Of a DNA stretch of 64,000 nucleotides, positions 19,096 through 26,715 are shown in pieces. This DNA is from JAFDZW01 sp035632315 (GTDB lineage Bacteria > Bacteroidota > Ignavibacteria > Palsa-1295), in assembly GCA_035632315.1 (NCBI GenBank), contig DASQGZ010000049.1:1-64000 (forward strand). The letters are read 5' to 3'. Under the pieces are notes generated by a model that saw only the letters and a program-made list of their open reading frames with translations, did no database searches and was not told the DNA's origin. The stretch's first letter is position 1; each line of letters opens with the position of its first letter. The position numbers and the translations under genes were made by a program.

Positions 19096-19096
19096 A

Positions 19097-19417
19097 TCAT
19101 TTCGGTACGACCGACGTTACTGACGATTTCTCGAATCGGATCTTTGTATTTTCTGCAACGGTCACGAGGATCGAATTATCTTCGATCGCGCTGATCGTGC
19201 CGTGCATGCCGCCGGCGAGAATGACTTTATCGCCTTTATCGATCTTCGAAAGCTGCGCTTCGCGATCTTTCTGGCGTTTGCGCTGCGGACGGTAGATCAT
19301 AAAATAAAAAATGAGAATGATCGAGCCGAACATTAACAGTGTCGATGTCAGGCTTCCAGCCGGGTCCTGCCCGTTCTGCCCTGCCATTAAGATCAATCCG
19401 AGTCTTGAAAGAATCAT
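19097..19417 (-). CDS. yajC: Preprotein translocase subunit YajC
   Basis: Small inner-membrane partner of SecDF. 106 residues with one transmembrane helix (about 22-42, LTSTLLMFGSIILIFYFMIY), then the basic RPQRKRQKDREAQLSKIDKGDKVILAGGMHG segment that defines the family. The C-terminal part forms the small beta domain. It lies upstream of ribBA on the same strand, behind the repeat spacer. Confidence 0.93.
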   Translation of the reverse strand: MILSRLGLILMAGQNGQDPAGSLTSTLLMFGSIILIFYFMIYRPQRKRQKDREAQLSKIDKGDKVILAGGMHGTISAIEDNSILVTVAENTKIRFEKSSVTSVVPK

Positions 19418-19424
19418 GAAATAA

Positions 19425-19460
19425 TGAGTTTTGAATTATGAATTTTGAGTCTTGAATAGG
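19425..19460. repeat. 7-bp tandem array (TTTTGAA words)
   Basis: Heptads TTTTGAA, TTATGAA, TTTTGAG, TCTTGAA lie just upstream of yajC. The remaining spacer to 19576 holds the upstream region of the toxin-antitoxin genes; I see a small palindrome ACATGT at about 19500 but no exact promoter match. Confidence 0.65.
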
Positions 19461-19576
19461 TTAAAACAACGGGAAAAGGGGAAACGTTTGAGGGGCATAC
19501 ATGTACGTCTCTCTCATCATTTCAGGGCAAGACAGCACTATTGAACTAAATTATTCATTTAAGAAGTTATTATAAT

Positions 19577-19789
19577 ATGACAATGCTGTTAGAGAAGGCG
19601 TTCACAGAAGCCAAAAAACTCAATAACCACGATCAGGATGCGCTTGCGGCGATCATCATGGAAGAGTTGTTAGCTGAACGCACATGGGATGAAGCATTTG
19701 AACGCTCTCACGAAAAGCTCGAACAACTTGCCGATGATGCACTCAGGCAATTACGCGAAGGAAATGTGAAGCCGTTATCCTTCCATTAA
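19577..19789 (+). CDS. Antitoxin of a type II toxin-antitoxin pair
   Basis: 70 residues, helical and acidic (LLEKAFTEAKKL, DALAAIIMEELLAERTWDEAFE, ending LREGNVKPLSFH). This pattern is typical of small antitoxins that precede ParE/RelE-like toxins of the kind found immediately downstream. The antitoxin would bind and neutralise the toxin and probably repress the operon. The stop TAA overlaps the toxin ATG by one base. The pair is on the plus strand, while yajC and tgt around it are on the minus strand, consistent with an inserted cassette. Confidence 0.78.
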   Translation: MTMLLEKAFTEAKKLNNHDQDALAAIIMEELLAERTWDEAFERSHEKLEQLADDALRQLREGNVKPLSFH

Positions 19790-20058
19790 TGACCTCCCTC
19801 ACAACCGAAAAATTTTGGAAGGCATTTAATGAACTACCTGATGCTGTCCAAGAACAAGCGCAGAAAAATTACGGCCTATGGCGAAACGATCCTTTTCACC
19901 CATCGCTTGACTTTAAAAAGATTCATCCAAAGCGTCCTATTTTCTCGGTACGGATCGGAATGCATTGGAGGGCAATCGGGATCAAAGATGATGAGACAAT
20001 AGTCTGGTTCTGGATCGGCTCACATGCCGATTACGATAAACTCATTGACGAATTGTGA
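19789..20058 (+). CDS. ParE/RelE-like toxin
   Basis: 89 residues with the compact RelE/ParE fold pattern: helical N-terminus (FWKAFNELPDAVQEQAQKNYGLW), then beta strands KKIHPKRPIFSVRIGMHWRAIGI and IVWFWIGSHADYDKLI. RelE-type members cleave mRNA on the ribosome and ParE-type members poison gyrase; which applies cannot be decided here. Translation is coupled to the antitoxin by a 1-nt overlap. It ends 2 nt before the convergent tgt stop. Confidence 0.82.
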   Translation: MTSLTTEKFWKAFNELPDAVQEQAQKNYGLWRNDPFHPSLDFKKIHPKRPIFSVRIGMHWRAIGIKDDETIVWFWIGSHADYDKLIDEL

Positions 20059-20060
20059 AT

Positions 20061-21185
20061 TTATTTCCCATTATATCTTTTTACAAACTTTTCCTTCCAA
20101 TCGTAAAATCCTTCTTTGAAAATTTTTTCTCTTGCTTCACTAACAACCTCTTGATAGAACGATATATTATGTATCGTCGCAAGGATGGGACCTAACATTT
20201 CGCCGCTATTAAATAAGTGATGCAGATATGCTTTTGTAAAATTCCGCGACGCATACGAGTTCGTTTCGGGATCGATCGGCGTATGATCGTGCTTGTGTTT
20301 TGCGTTGCGGATGTTGAGCTTGCCGCTTCTTGTAAAAAGCTGGCCGTTGCGGGCATTGCGGGTCGGCAACACACAATCGAACATATCAACACCGCGCGCG
20401 ATGCACTCGATGAGATCGACCGGCGTTCCGACGCCCATCAAATATCGCGGCTTATTAGCAGGAAGTAAGTCGGTCGTATGATCTGTGACTTGATACATCA
20501 CTTCGTTCGGCTCGCCGACAGCAAGTCCGCCAATGGCATAACCGAATGTATCAAGTTTGACGAGTTCATCCGCGCAGCGCGAGCGCAGATCGGGATGCAC
20601 ACCGCCTTGTACAATAAGAAAGAGCGCCTGCCCATAACCATAAAGCGGTTTCGTTTTCACAAAATGTTCTACAGCGCGATGCGCCCACGCGATGGTTCGA
20701 TCGACGGCGCGCGTAACGATCTTTCGTTCTGCATCCGAAGGCGGGCATTCATCTAACGGCATCATAATATCCGGTCCGAGCGCGCGTTCGATCTCAATGA
20801 CTTTCTCGGGTGTGAACGTATGCTTACTTCCGTCGAGATGGCTTTTGAAGGTCACGCCGTCGTCAGTGATCTTGCGAAGATCGCCGAGCGAATACACCTG
20901 ATAGCCGCCGGAATCAGTAAGCACTGCGCCATTCCAGTTCGAAAATTTATGAATGCCGCCTGCTTCGCTGATGATCTCGGTGCCGGGACGAAGATACAGA
21001 TGATACGCGTTCGCAAGATGAATGCGCGCCCCGGTTTCCCATAATTGCTGCTGGGTCACTCCCTTCACCGTTGCGAGCGTCCCGACGGGCATAAAGCATG
21101 GTGTTTCGATCGCGCCGTGATCAGTTTCGAGCAGCCCTGCTCGCGCTTTTGTATTGCTGTCAGTATGAAGAAGAGAAAATTTCAA
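20061..21185 (-). CDS. tgt: tRNA-guanine transglycosylase
   Basis: Exchanges guanine-34 for preQ1 in tRNAs with GUN anticodons (queuosine pathway). 374 residues. Family words are TPCFMPVGTLATVKGV, NAYHLYLRPG, LTDSGGYQV (catalytic Asp) and GGLAVGEP. FDCVLPTRNARNG carries the second catalytic Asp. The start is TTG at 21185 (KFSLLHTD follows, as in other Tgt proteins). It is separated from the ABC ATPase gene by a palindromic repeat. Confidence 0.96.
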   Translation of the reverse strand: MKFSLLHTDSNTKARAGLLETDHGAIETPCFMPVGTLATVKGVTQQQLWETGARIHLANAYHLYLRPGTEIISEAGGIHKFSNWNGAVLTDSGGYQVYSLGDLRKITDDGVTFKSHLDGSKHTFTPEKVIEIERALGPDIMMPLDECPPSDAERKIVTRAVDRTIAWAHRAVEHFVKTKPLYGYGQALFLIVQGGVHPDLRSRCADELVKLDTFGYAIGGLAVGEPNEVMYQVTDHTTDLLPANKPRYLMGVGTPVDLIECIARGVDMFDCVLPTRNARNGQLFTRSGKLNIRNAKHKHDHTPIDPETNSYASRNFTKAYLHHLFNSGEMLGPILATIHNISFYQEVVSEAREKIFKEGFYDWKEKFVKRYNGK

Positions 21186-21195
21186 ATGTATTTTT

Positions 21196-21226
21196 TGTAG
21201 GGCGACGCATGCCTTGCCCCTACGGG
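21196..21226. repeat. Palindromic repeat GTAGGG...CCCTAC
   Basis: GTAGGGCGACGCATGCC and its imperfect complement, ending CCCCTAC, lie between the ABC ATPase gene and tgt. The right arm enters the ABC coding frame and supplies its stop (TAG, 21220-21222). Confidence 0.7.
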
Positions 21227-21876
21227 GCAGATCTTTGATATGGCTCGAGCGCGATCACTTTCGACGCCAGCATTGTCTCCGCCGGATCATTCGTTGCAAT
21301 GACCACCAGTGCACCACCCGAAGCAACGCTTTTTATCTTCGCGAATAATTTTTCTATACCGTCCGAATCGAGATTCGAACCGGGTTCATCGAGAAAAATA
21401 AAATTCGGCTCAAGCGCAAACGCCATCGCCAGTTTTACGCGCTGCTGCATCCCCGAACTATATTGCTTGACATGAAGGTCGCTCTCGGCGACAGATCCGT
21501 CAAGCCCAAGCGATGTTAAGATCGAAAGCGATTCTTTGGCGCCTATCCGTTTTGATTTCAGCTCTGCAACAAATTGTAAATGTTCGATCGCCGTTAGTTC
21601 GGAATATAGTTCGAGATATGGAGCAGCAAAACCGATATAGGGCTGGTGTTCTTCGATCGAATATTCTTTGCCGTCTATTTGATATGTGACTCCGCCTTTT
21701 GATGGTGTAAGCACACGGGCAAGCATTTTCAGGAGTGTTGATTTTCCGGAGCCGTTCGCGCCCGTGATCGCAACAATCTCACCGGAGTGTAGAGAGAATG
21801 AAAGCGGCGCAAACAGCGGCGCCGCAGAAAATCGCTTCGTGAGTCCTTCGGCCGTAAGCGTGGCAAGCGAAGTCAC
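21220..21876 (-). CDS. ABC transporter ATP-binding protein, CcmA-like
   Basis: Single nucleotide-binding domain of 218 residues. Walker A is GANGSGKST, the signature is YSSGMQQRVKLAMA, and Walker B is FIFLDEPGSNLD. The sequence resembles CcmA (heme export for cytochrome c maturation), but no CcmB/CcmC permease is adjacent, so the substrate is open. The last residues (RSAP) and the stop codon are encoded by a palindromic repeat, suggesting a replaced C-terminus. It starts 6 nt after the thioesterase stop (21883), so it is likely one operon with thioesterase and bamD. Confidence 0.88.
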   Translation of the reverse strand: MTSLATLTAEGLTKRFSAAPLFAPLSFSLHSGEIVAITGANGSGKSTLLKMLARVLTPSKGGVTYQIDGKEYSIEEHQPYIGFAAPYLELYSELTAIEHLQFVAELKSKRIGAKESLSILTSLGLDGSVAESDLHVKQYSSGMQQRVKLAMAFALEPNFIFLDEPGSNLDSDGIEKLFAKIKSVASGGALVVIATNDPAETMLASKVIALEPYQRSAP

Positions 21877-21882
21877 GACAGA

Positions 21883-22386
21883 TTATTTTGTTTTTTTCTC
21901 GGCTTGCTCGATCAAACGCCGGCGTTCGAGGCGGTCCTTGCGGCGAACCTGCGCTGCATTAAAGCGACGCTTCTCTACCAGCGTTTGCGGCACGACTTCC
22001 GGCACCGGCACGGGATGGCCGATGTCATCGATCGCAACGAACGTCAGATAACCCGTATTGACGTGACGGTGATATCCGGTGCGAATATCTTCAACTTCGA
22101 CGCGTACCCCGACTTCCATCGACGTGGTGAACGCACGATTGACTGCCGAGCGAAGATGCACGACTTGTCCGAGCTTGACCGGACCGAGAAAATTGATCTC
22201 GTCAACGCTCGCCGTGACGCAGATACGTCCCGAATGCTTTGCCGCGGCAAGCGCAGCACAAATATCCATCCAGTGCATCAGCGTGCCTCCGCGCAGATTG
22301 CCGAGAACGTTCGTGTCGTTCGGCAATACCAGTTCCGTCATCTCGATCTCAGATGCTTTTACTTTCTTCGGGCGTTGTTTGCTCAT
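21883..22386 (-). CDS. Acyl-CoA thioesterase, hotdog fold
   Basis: 167 residues with one hotdog domain (about 10-135). NVLGNLRGGTLMHWMDICAALAA carries the acidic catalytic residue of the YciA/BfiT-type group, and TASVDEINFLGPVKLGQVVHLRS is the usual strand pair. The Lys/Arg-rich tail (RRKDRLERRRL) is extra. It hydrolyses acyl-CoA; chain length preference is unknown. Flanked by the ABC ATPase and bamD on the same strand with gaps under 20 nt. Confidence 0.88.
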   Translation of the reverse strand: MSKQRPKKVKASEIEMTELVLPNDTNVLGNLRGGTLMHWMDICAALAAAKHSGRICVTASVDEINFLGPVKLGQVVHLRSAVNRAFTTSMEVGVRVEVEDIRTGYHRHVNTGYLTFVAIDDIGHPVPVPEVVPQTLVEKRRFNAAQVRRKDRLERRRLIEQAEKKTK

Positions 22387-22402
22387 CTCGAGTGGGTCGT
22401 GA

Positions 22403-23179
22403 TTATTTTTCTGAAAGCACTTGCCGCAGTTTCAGCGCGCGCTGCCGCTGGGCTTGCGTCGAGTTCGAAAGAAACTTTGTGTCGAACGCTTCAAGCGCAT
22501 CCTGCGCTTCTTTGTTTTTCTTGCGCGAGTATTGTACTTCGGCGATACGAAGTTCGGCTTCGACCGCTGACGGCGTATCGTAATATCCGTCAACGATACG
22601 CGAAAAATATTGGACTGCCGATTTGCGATCGACCAGTTTAATGTATAATTCAGCAGAAAGCAGCAGCTTCAACGCTTGTTTATTGCGAAGCTCGGTAATG
22701 CGCATTTCGGCGCTATCGGCAAGCGCTTTGCCGGCATTCGGGCAGTCGCGAAGAAATGACTGATACTCATTGATCGCGTACTGCGTATATGTCTGGTCGA
22801 GTTCAGGGCGCGGTGAAAGCGCATAGTAACTTTCAGCGACCATAAATTGAGAGCGGTCGGCGAACGGCGAGGTCGGAAAATTTCGGCGCACTGCGCGGAA
22901 ATCAACCGCTGCGCTTATATAGGTGCCGCTGTAATAGCGCGACATGCCTTCCAAGAAGGCGGCTTCGGCAGCGAACTCGGATGTCGGCGCCTGCAGGCGC
23001 ACTTCGTCGAAGATCGTCTGAGCGCTGAGATAATCTTCTTTTGTATATGCGGCTTTGCCTTGCTTGAATCGTTCTTCGAACTGATTCGCGCCGGTTGCCA
23101 TCACGGTCGGTTTGCTCGTGCTGCAGCTTGCGAGCGCGAACGCTAGACAAAGCGTACTATATAGATGATAATTCTTCAC
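22403..23179 (-). CDS. bamD: Outer-membrane protein assembly lipoprotein BamD
   Basis: Component of the Bam complex that inserts beta-barrels into the outer membrane. Lipoprotein signal with lipobox ending LASC (Cys19). It is followed by TPR-like repeats (about 35-225): RFKQGKAAYTKEDYLSAQTIF, SRYYSGTYISAAVDFRAV, FPTSPFADRSQFMVAESYY and the typical DCPNAGKA. 258 residues, normal length. It fits the many barrel proteins in this window. Confidence 0.92.
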   Translation of the reverse strand: MKNYHLYSTLCLAFALASCSTSKPTVMATGANQFEERFKQGKAAYTKEDYLSAQTIFDEVRLQAPTSEFAAEAAFLEGMSRYYSGTYISAAVDFRAVRRNFPTSPFADRSQFMVAESYYALSPRPELDQTYTQYAINEYQSFLRDCPNAGKALADSAEMRITELRNKQALKLLLSAELYIKLVDRKSAVQYFSRIVDGYYDTPSAVEAELRIAEVQYSRKKNKEAQDALEAFDTKFLSNSTQAQRQRALKLRQVLSEK

Positions 23180-23188
23180 AAGAAGGAT

Positions 23189-23779
23189 TCAACTACGAAT
23201 AATAAAAAAGAGTGCGACGATTACCGCCGCGCCAAGTGTCACTAAGACCGGCTCTGCAGTCGATTCCCAAAATGTCTTAGGTTTCTCCTGCGCAGAAGTG
23301 CCTAATTGACGGATCGTGTCGCGAAAGATCGTCACGGTACTCGTGAAATATCTCGGCGGCTGCATCCCGACAAAGCTTCCGACAGAAATATCCATACTTG
23401 CTGTTCGTACGCTCGCCGGGGTCGAAGTTTCAGTCACTTCGATATGCCGAGTAAGCTTTGCGACCTTTATCATAAATGGATCTTGAAGCGGTGTTTTTGC
23501 AAGACTTCCGTCACTTGTAAAAATGGTTTTTATTCCGGAATGAGAATGAATGAATTGCAACAACACCAGTGAATCGCCCGAAACAGCGGCAAGCGTAAAA
23601 TTATTTTTCCAATGAAGCGAATCTGAAATACAGTGATCTAAAAAAGCCAAGACGATCTGCGGAGCGAGCGTGACAAAACGCGCATCGTCAAGTCCGCTGC
23701 GATCTTGCGCAAACACATTCGCCCTTGCAAAGGCAAGGGCGAATGTGAAAAGAAGTAATATGCGGGCATACACACGCAT
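23189..23779 (-). CDS. Exported/membrane-anchored hypothetical protein
   Basis: 196 residues, not recognised. The N-terminal signal peptide (ARILLLFTFALAFARANVFA) is followed by a beta-rich soluble domain with no nameable motif. A C-terminal hydrophobic segment (VLVTLGAAVIVALFFII) then ends in Arg-Ser, suggesting a membrane tail anchor. ATG 23779 overlaps the gdhA stop by one base (TGATG), so the two are likely translated in a coupled way. It precedes bamD by 9 nt. Confidence 0.7.
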   Translation of the reverse strand: MRVYARILLLFTFALAFARANVFAQDRSGLDDARFVTLAPQIVLAFLDHCISDSLHWKNNFTLAAVSGDSLVLLQFIHSHSGIKTIFTSDGSLAKTPLQDPFMIKVAKLTRHIEVTETSTPASVRTASMDISVGSFVGMQPPRYFTSTVTIFRDTIRQLGTSAQEKPKTFWESTAEPVLVTLGAAVIVALFFIIRS

Positions 23780-25152
23780 CAACCGTAAATGCCCCGAAGC
23801 TTCAGCGTTCTCGCCACTTTATCGATGGCAAGCACATACGAGCTCAGCCGCAGCGAAATCTTGTGCTTGAGGGCATTATCGTACACGCGATTAAATGCGC
23901 CGATCATTGCTTCTTCGAGGCGTTGGTTAACGGTATCGAGATCCCAATAATAGCCCATCCGGTTCTGCACCCATTCGAGATAGCTGACCTTGACGCCGCC
24001 GGCATTCGCCAGAATATCCGGAATGACCATAATGCCTTTATCCTGAAGAATGGCATCGGCATTTGCGCTCGTCGGACCGTTAGCACCTTCGACGATCAAT
24101 CGCGCTCTGATATTATGCGCATTCTCTTCGGTGATACGGTCTTCGCGAGCAGCCGGCACGAGGACGTCGCATTGAAGTTCGAGCAGCTCTTCGTTGGTGA
24201 TCTTCTCTGCGCCTTTGAAGCCCTTAAGAAGATGATCGTGCGTCTCCGACCATTTCATAGCGGCATCGATATCAATGCCTTTCGAATTGTAGTATCCGCC
24301 GGTGATATCGGAAATAGCGACGATCTTGCAACCTTGATCTTCGAGCGATACGGCGCTGATCGAGCCGACGTTGCCAAAGCCTTCGACGGCAACGGTCGCA
24401 CGCTTCGGGTTGATCTTTAATTTTTCCATACCGCACATCGCCGCATGCATCACGCCGCGGCCTGTTGCTTCGCGGCGTCCGCGACTGCCGCCAAGCACGA
24501 GTGGCTTGCCCGTTACCACACCCGGCTCTGTCGAGCGCATGTGCATCGAATATGTATCGAGCACCCATGCCATCACCTGCTCGTTCGTGTTCACATCCGG
24601 CGCCGGGATATCGCGGTTCGGACCGAACACATCAAGCATATTCGCCGTGTAGCGGCGTGTGATTGATTCGAGCTGACGCTGTGTAAGCTTGCGCGGGTCG
24701 CAGCGAACGCCGCCTTTTGCACCGCCGAACGGAATGTCGATCACAGCGCATTTCCATGTCATCCAAGCGGCGAGCGCTTTGATCTCGTCTAGATTTACAT
24801 CCGGTGCGTAGCGAATTCCACCTTTGGATGGTCCGAGAATATCATTATGAATAACACGGTAACCTTCGAAAATTTCTATCTGCCCGTCATCCATTGCGAT
24901 CGGAATGGAGACGATCACGCACTTAACGGGGGTTTTAAGATATGTGTAAATGCCGGGCTCTAACTTCAATATCTCTGCGGCTTTATCGAATCGTTTCATC
25001 ATCGAATCGAGGGGGCTTTCATGCCCGTTGCCGTTGCCATTCCCGTTGGTATGAGCTTTCGGTTTTATCGGACCCGGTTCTTTGTAACTTACTGGATCTT
25101 CGTCGCTAAAGCGGCGCGTCGATGCTTTTTTTGCGGTTGCTTTCTTTGCCAT
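23779..25152 (-). CDS. gdhA: Glutamate dehydrogenase (Glu/Leu/Phe/Val family)
   Basis: Interconverts glutamate and 2-oxoglutarate plus ammonia. 457 residues. An N-terminal extension with Lys/Ala and a GNGNGNGH tract (about 1-45) precedes the dimerisation domain, which carries GPSKGGIRYAPDV and the active-site PFGGAKGGVRCDP. The Rossmann domain has VEGFGNVGS and PAAREDRI. Coenzyme preference is not certain; this branch often uses NAD. It is followed by the hypothetical gene at 23189 with a 1-nt overlap. Confidence 0.95.
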   Translation of the reverse strand: MAKKATAKKASTRRFSDEDPVSYKEPGPIKPKAHTNGNGNGNGHESPLDSMMKRFDKAAEILKLEPGIYTYLKTPVKCVIVSIPIAMDDGQIEIFEGYRVIHNDILGPSKGGIRYAPDVNLDEIKALAAWMTWKCAVIDIPFGGAKGGVRCDPRKLTQRQLESITRRYTANMLDVFGPNRDIPAPDVNTNEQVMAWVLDTYSMHMRSTEPGVVTGKPLVLGGSRGRREATGRGVMHAAMCGMEKLKINPKRATVAVEGFGNVGSISAVSLEDQGCKIVAISDITGGYYNSKGIDIDAAMKWSETHDHLLKGFKGAEKITNEELLELQCDVLVPAAREDRITEENAHNIRARLIVEGANGPTSANADAILQDKGIMVIPDILANAGGVKVSYLEWVQNRMGYYWDLDTVNQRLEEAMIGAFNRVYDNALKHKISLRLSSYVLAIDKVARTLKLRGIYG

Positions 25153-25252
25153 AATTGATTTATTTCAATACACTAAGCCAAGTGGGGGCTTTGCTATTCG
25201 GCGCGTAAAACAACAATTCGGTAAAATACTTTCCGTGAATTTTGGAATTTGT

Positions 25253-25280
25253 CAGACGTCTCTACGTACCCTACGTTCTG
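25253..25280. repeat. Partial palindromic repeat (AGACGTCTCTACGTA type)
   Basis: An AGACGTCTCTACGTACCCTACGT stretch at the 3' end of the amidase gene, resembling one arm of a dispersed palindromic repeat. The stop TAG of the amidase lies inside it. Confidence 0.5.
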
Positions 25281-26149
25281 TTTTTGGTGATCGTCTCATC
25301 CATCATCTCTCGCGTGAGCAACAGGTTTTCATCGAGTGAGTGGCGGGAATACTCGCGGGCTTTGGCGATGAGCGCGGGGTCAAGCGAAGCAATAATTAAA
25401 TCTTCTTCAAAAAATTTTGCGCGCGAAATTACCGAGCCGTCGGGCGCGACGATCTCGGAGCCGCCCCAGAAATTAACCCCGTCTTCGACGCCGACACGAT
25501 TACAAAATGCAAGATAAATGCTGAACAGGCGTGCGTAGGCAATGTGATGCTCTTTATTGATGCGATAGTTTGACGGGACATCATCTTCATCGTCTTCATT
25601 TTTTGACGAGAGGCGCGTCGGGCTTGCAGCGATCGTGATAATGCACTGCGCGCCCTGATATGTTAACAAATACGGCAGCGACGGATGCCAAAGATCTTCA
25701 CAGACAAGTACGCCAATCGTGCCGAGACGTTTTGATTCGAACGAGAGCGCTTTACTTCCTGCAAGAAAATATCGCTGCTCTTCGAAGATGCCGTACGTCG
25801 GCGGATAAATTTTTCTGTGCGCATGAACAAGCGCGCCGTCCTCGAACACAAATGCAGAATTATGGATCGCACCTGCCGAAGTTTTCTCAGCCGCGCCGCA
25901 AATGATCGTGATCTGCTTGCTCTTTGCGCGAAGCTCAGAAAGAAGTTCTGATTTTGCTGGATCAAGAGCCACTTCCTGATTCAGATCGCGAAGCGTGTAA
26001 CCGGAAAGTGAAAGCTCGGGAAAAACGACAGCGTCAGCTTTTTCTTTAATGGCACGGTCGGCAAACTCAAGATGATGCGTGACGTTTGCAGCAACATCTC
26101 CAATCACTGCTTTCGTTTGCGCGAGCGCTATGCGTGAAGGTTTTAACAT
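25271..26149 (-). CDS. Carbon-nitrogen hydrolase, glutaminase-type (NAD synthetase N-domain-like)
   Basis: 292 residues of nitrilase fold with catalytic Glu in FPELSLSGY, Lys in HAHRKIYPPTYGIFEE and Cys in VLVCEDLWHPS. The VCEDLWHPSLPYLLTYQGA and ASPTR words are typical of the glutaminase domain of glutamine-dependent NAD synthetase, here without the synthetase domain. It lies close to nadB, so an ammonia-supplying role in NAD synthesis is possible but unproven. The stop codon lies in a repeat. It follows the TPM gene by 6 nt. Confidence 0.87.
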   Translation of the reverse strand: MLKPSRIALAQTKAVIGDVAANVTHHLEFADRAIKEKADAVVFPELSLSGYTLRDLNQEVALDPAKSELLSELRAKSKQITIICGAAEKTSAGAIHNSAFVFEDGALVHAHRKIYPPTYGIFEEQRYFLAGSKALSFESKRLGTIGVLVCEDLWHPSLPYLLTYQGAQCIITIAASPTRLSSKNEDDEDDVPSNYRINKEHHIAYARLFSIYLAFCNRVGVEDGVNFWGGSEIVAPDGSVISRAKFFEEDLIIASLDPALIAKAREYSRHSLDENLLLTREMMDETITKNRT

Positions 26150-26155
26150 TCTTTC

Positions 26156-26623
26156 TCAGTGCAGCGTCACTTCGTTCGAATGTTCGGCACTATGTTTCCC
26201 ATGTTCGGGAAGTGCATTTTTCAGGTGATGCGTCATTTTTGAAATAGCGTTCGTCACGCCTTCTTCGTAGTGAGCATCTTTTAAATGCGACCCAAGGGTC
26301 GCGGCGACATCCGCCCACGCTTCGGGGTGAACGCGGGAATGAATCGCGGCATCGGCATAGATATAGAATTGCCGCTCGCTGTATAAGATCAACAACAAAA
26401 TGCCGTTATGATTTGGCAGTTCATCCATGTGAAGTTTCACAAATTCACTTTTTGCGACGTCAGCGACTGACTTCCCGCTTTCGCTCGAATCGCGCTGGTC
26501 GTGGATCGAAACGCGAATTTCGGCAGAAGTGTGTTTCTCGGCTTCGGCGATCGCCGCGGCGATACGGTCGAGCACCGCCTGCGGGAATGCGTCCTTTGCG
26601 TGAGCGTGATGTGCGTGAGCCAT
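26156..26623 (-). CDS. TPM-domain protein (TLP18.3/Psb32/MOLO-1 family)
   Basis: 155 residues. The TPM fold shows in AIAEAEKHTSAEIRVSIHD, GILLLILYSERQFYIYAD and WADVAATLGSHLKD. The N-terminus is His/Ala-rich (MAHAHHAHAKDA) and the C-terminus is also His-rich. It has no transmembrane helix and no signal peptide, unlike many family members. Function is unknown; some TPM proteins are phosphatases or act in membrane protein turnover. ATG 26623 is preferred over TTG 26638. Confidence 0.82.
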   Translation of the reverse strand: MAHAHHAHAKDAFPQAVLDRIAAAIAEAEKHTSAEIRVSIHDQRDSSESGKSVADVAKSEFVKLHMDELPNHNGILLLILYSERQFYIYADAAIHSRVHPEAWADVAATLGSHLKDAHYEEGVTNAISKMTHHLKNALPEHGKHSAEHSNEVTLH

Positions 26624-26642
26624 ATTTATTTCTTTCAATTTA

Positions 26643-26714
26643 TTGTCCTTGCAAGCGTAACGAAGTGGGGCGAAGCAATGACATTGTATTCAAGATCATT
26701 ATCACAAAACCGTA
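26643..26714. repeat. Single arm of the GTCATTGCGAG element plus a 13-bp tandem duplication
   Basis: From 26643 the sequence matches one arm of the dispersed GTCATTGCGAG palindrome (GCAAGCGTAACGAAGT then GCGAAGCAATGACA). It is followed by ATCACAAAACCGT twice, which runs into the 3' end of nadB. Confidence 0.65.
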
Positions 26715-26715
26715 A

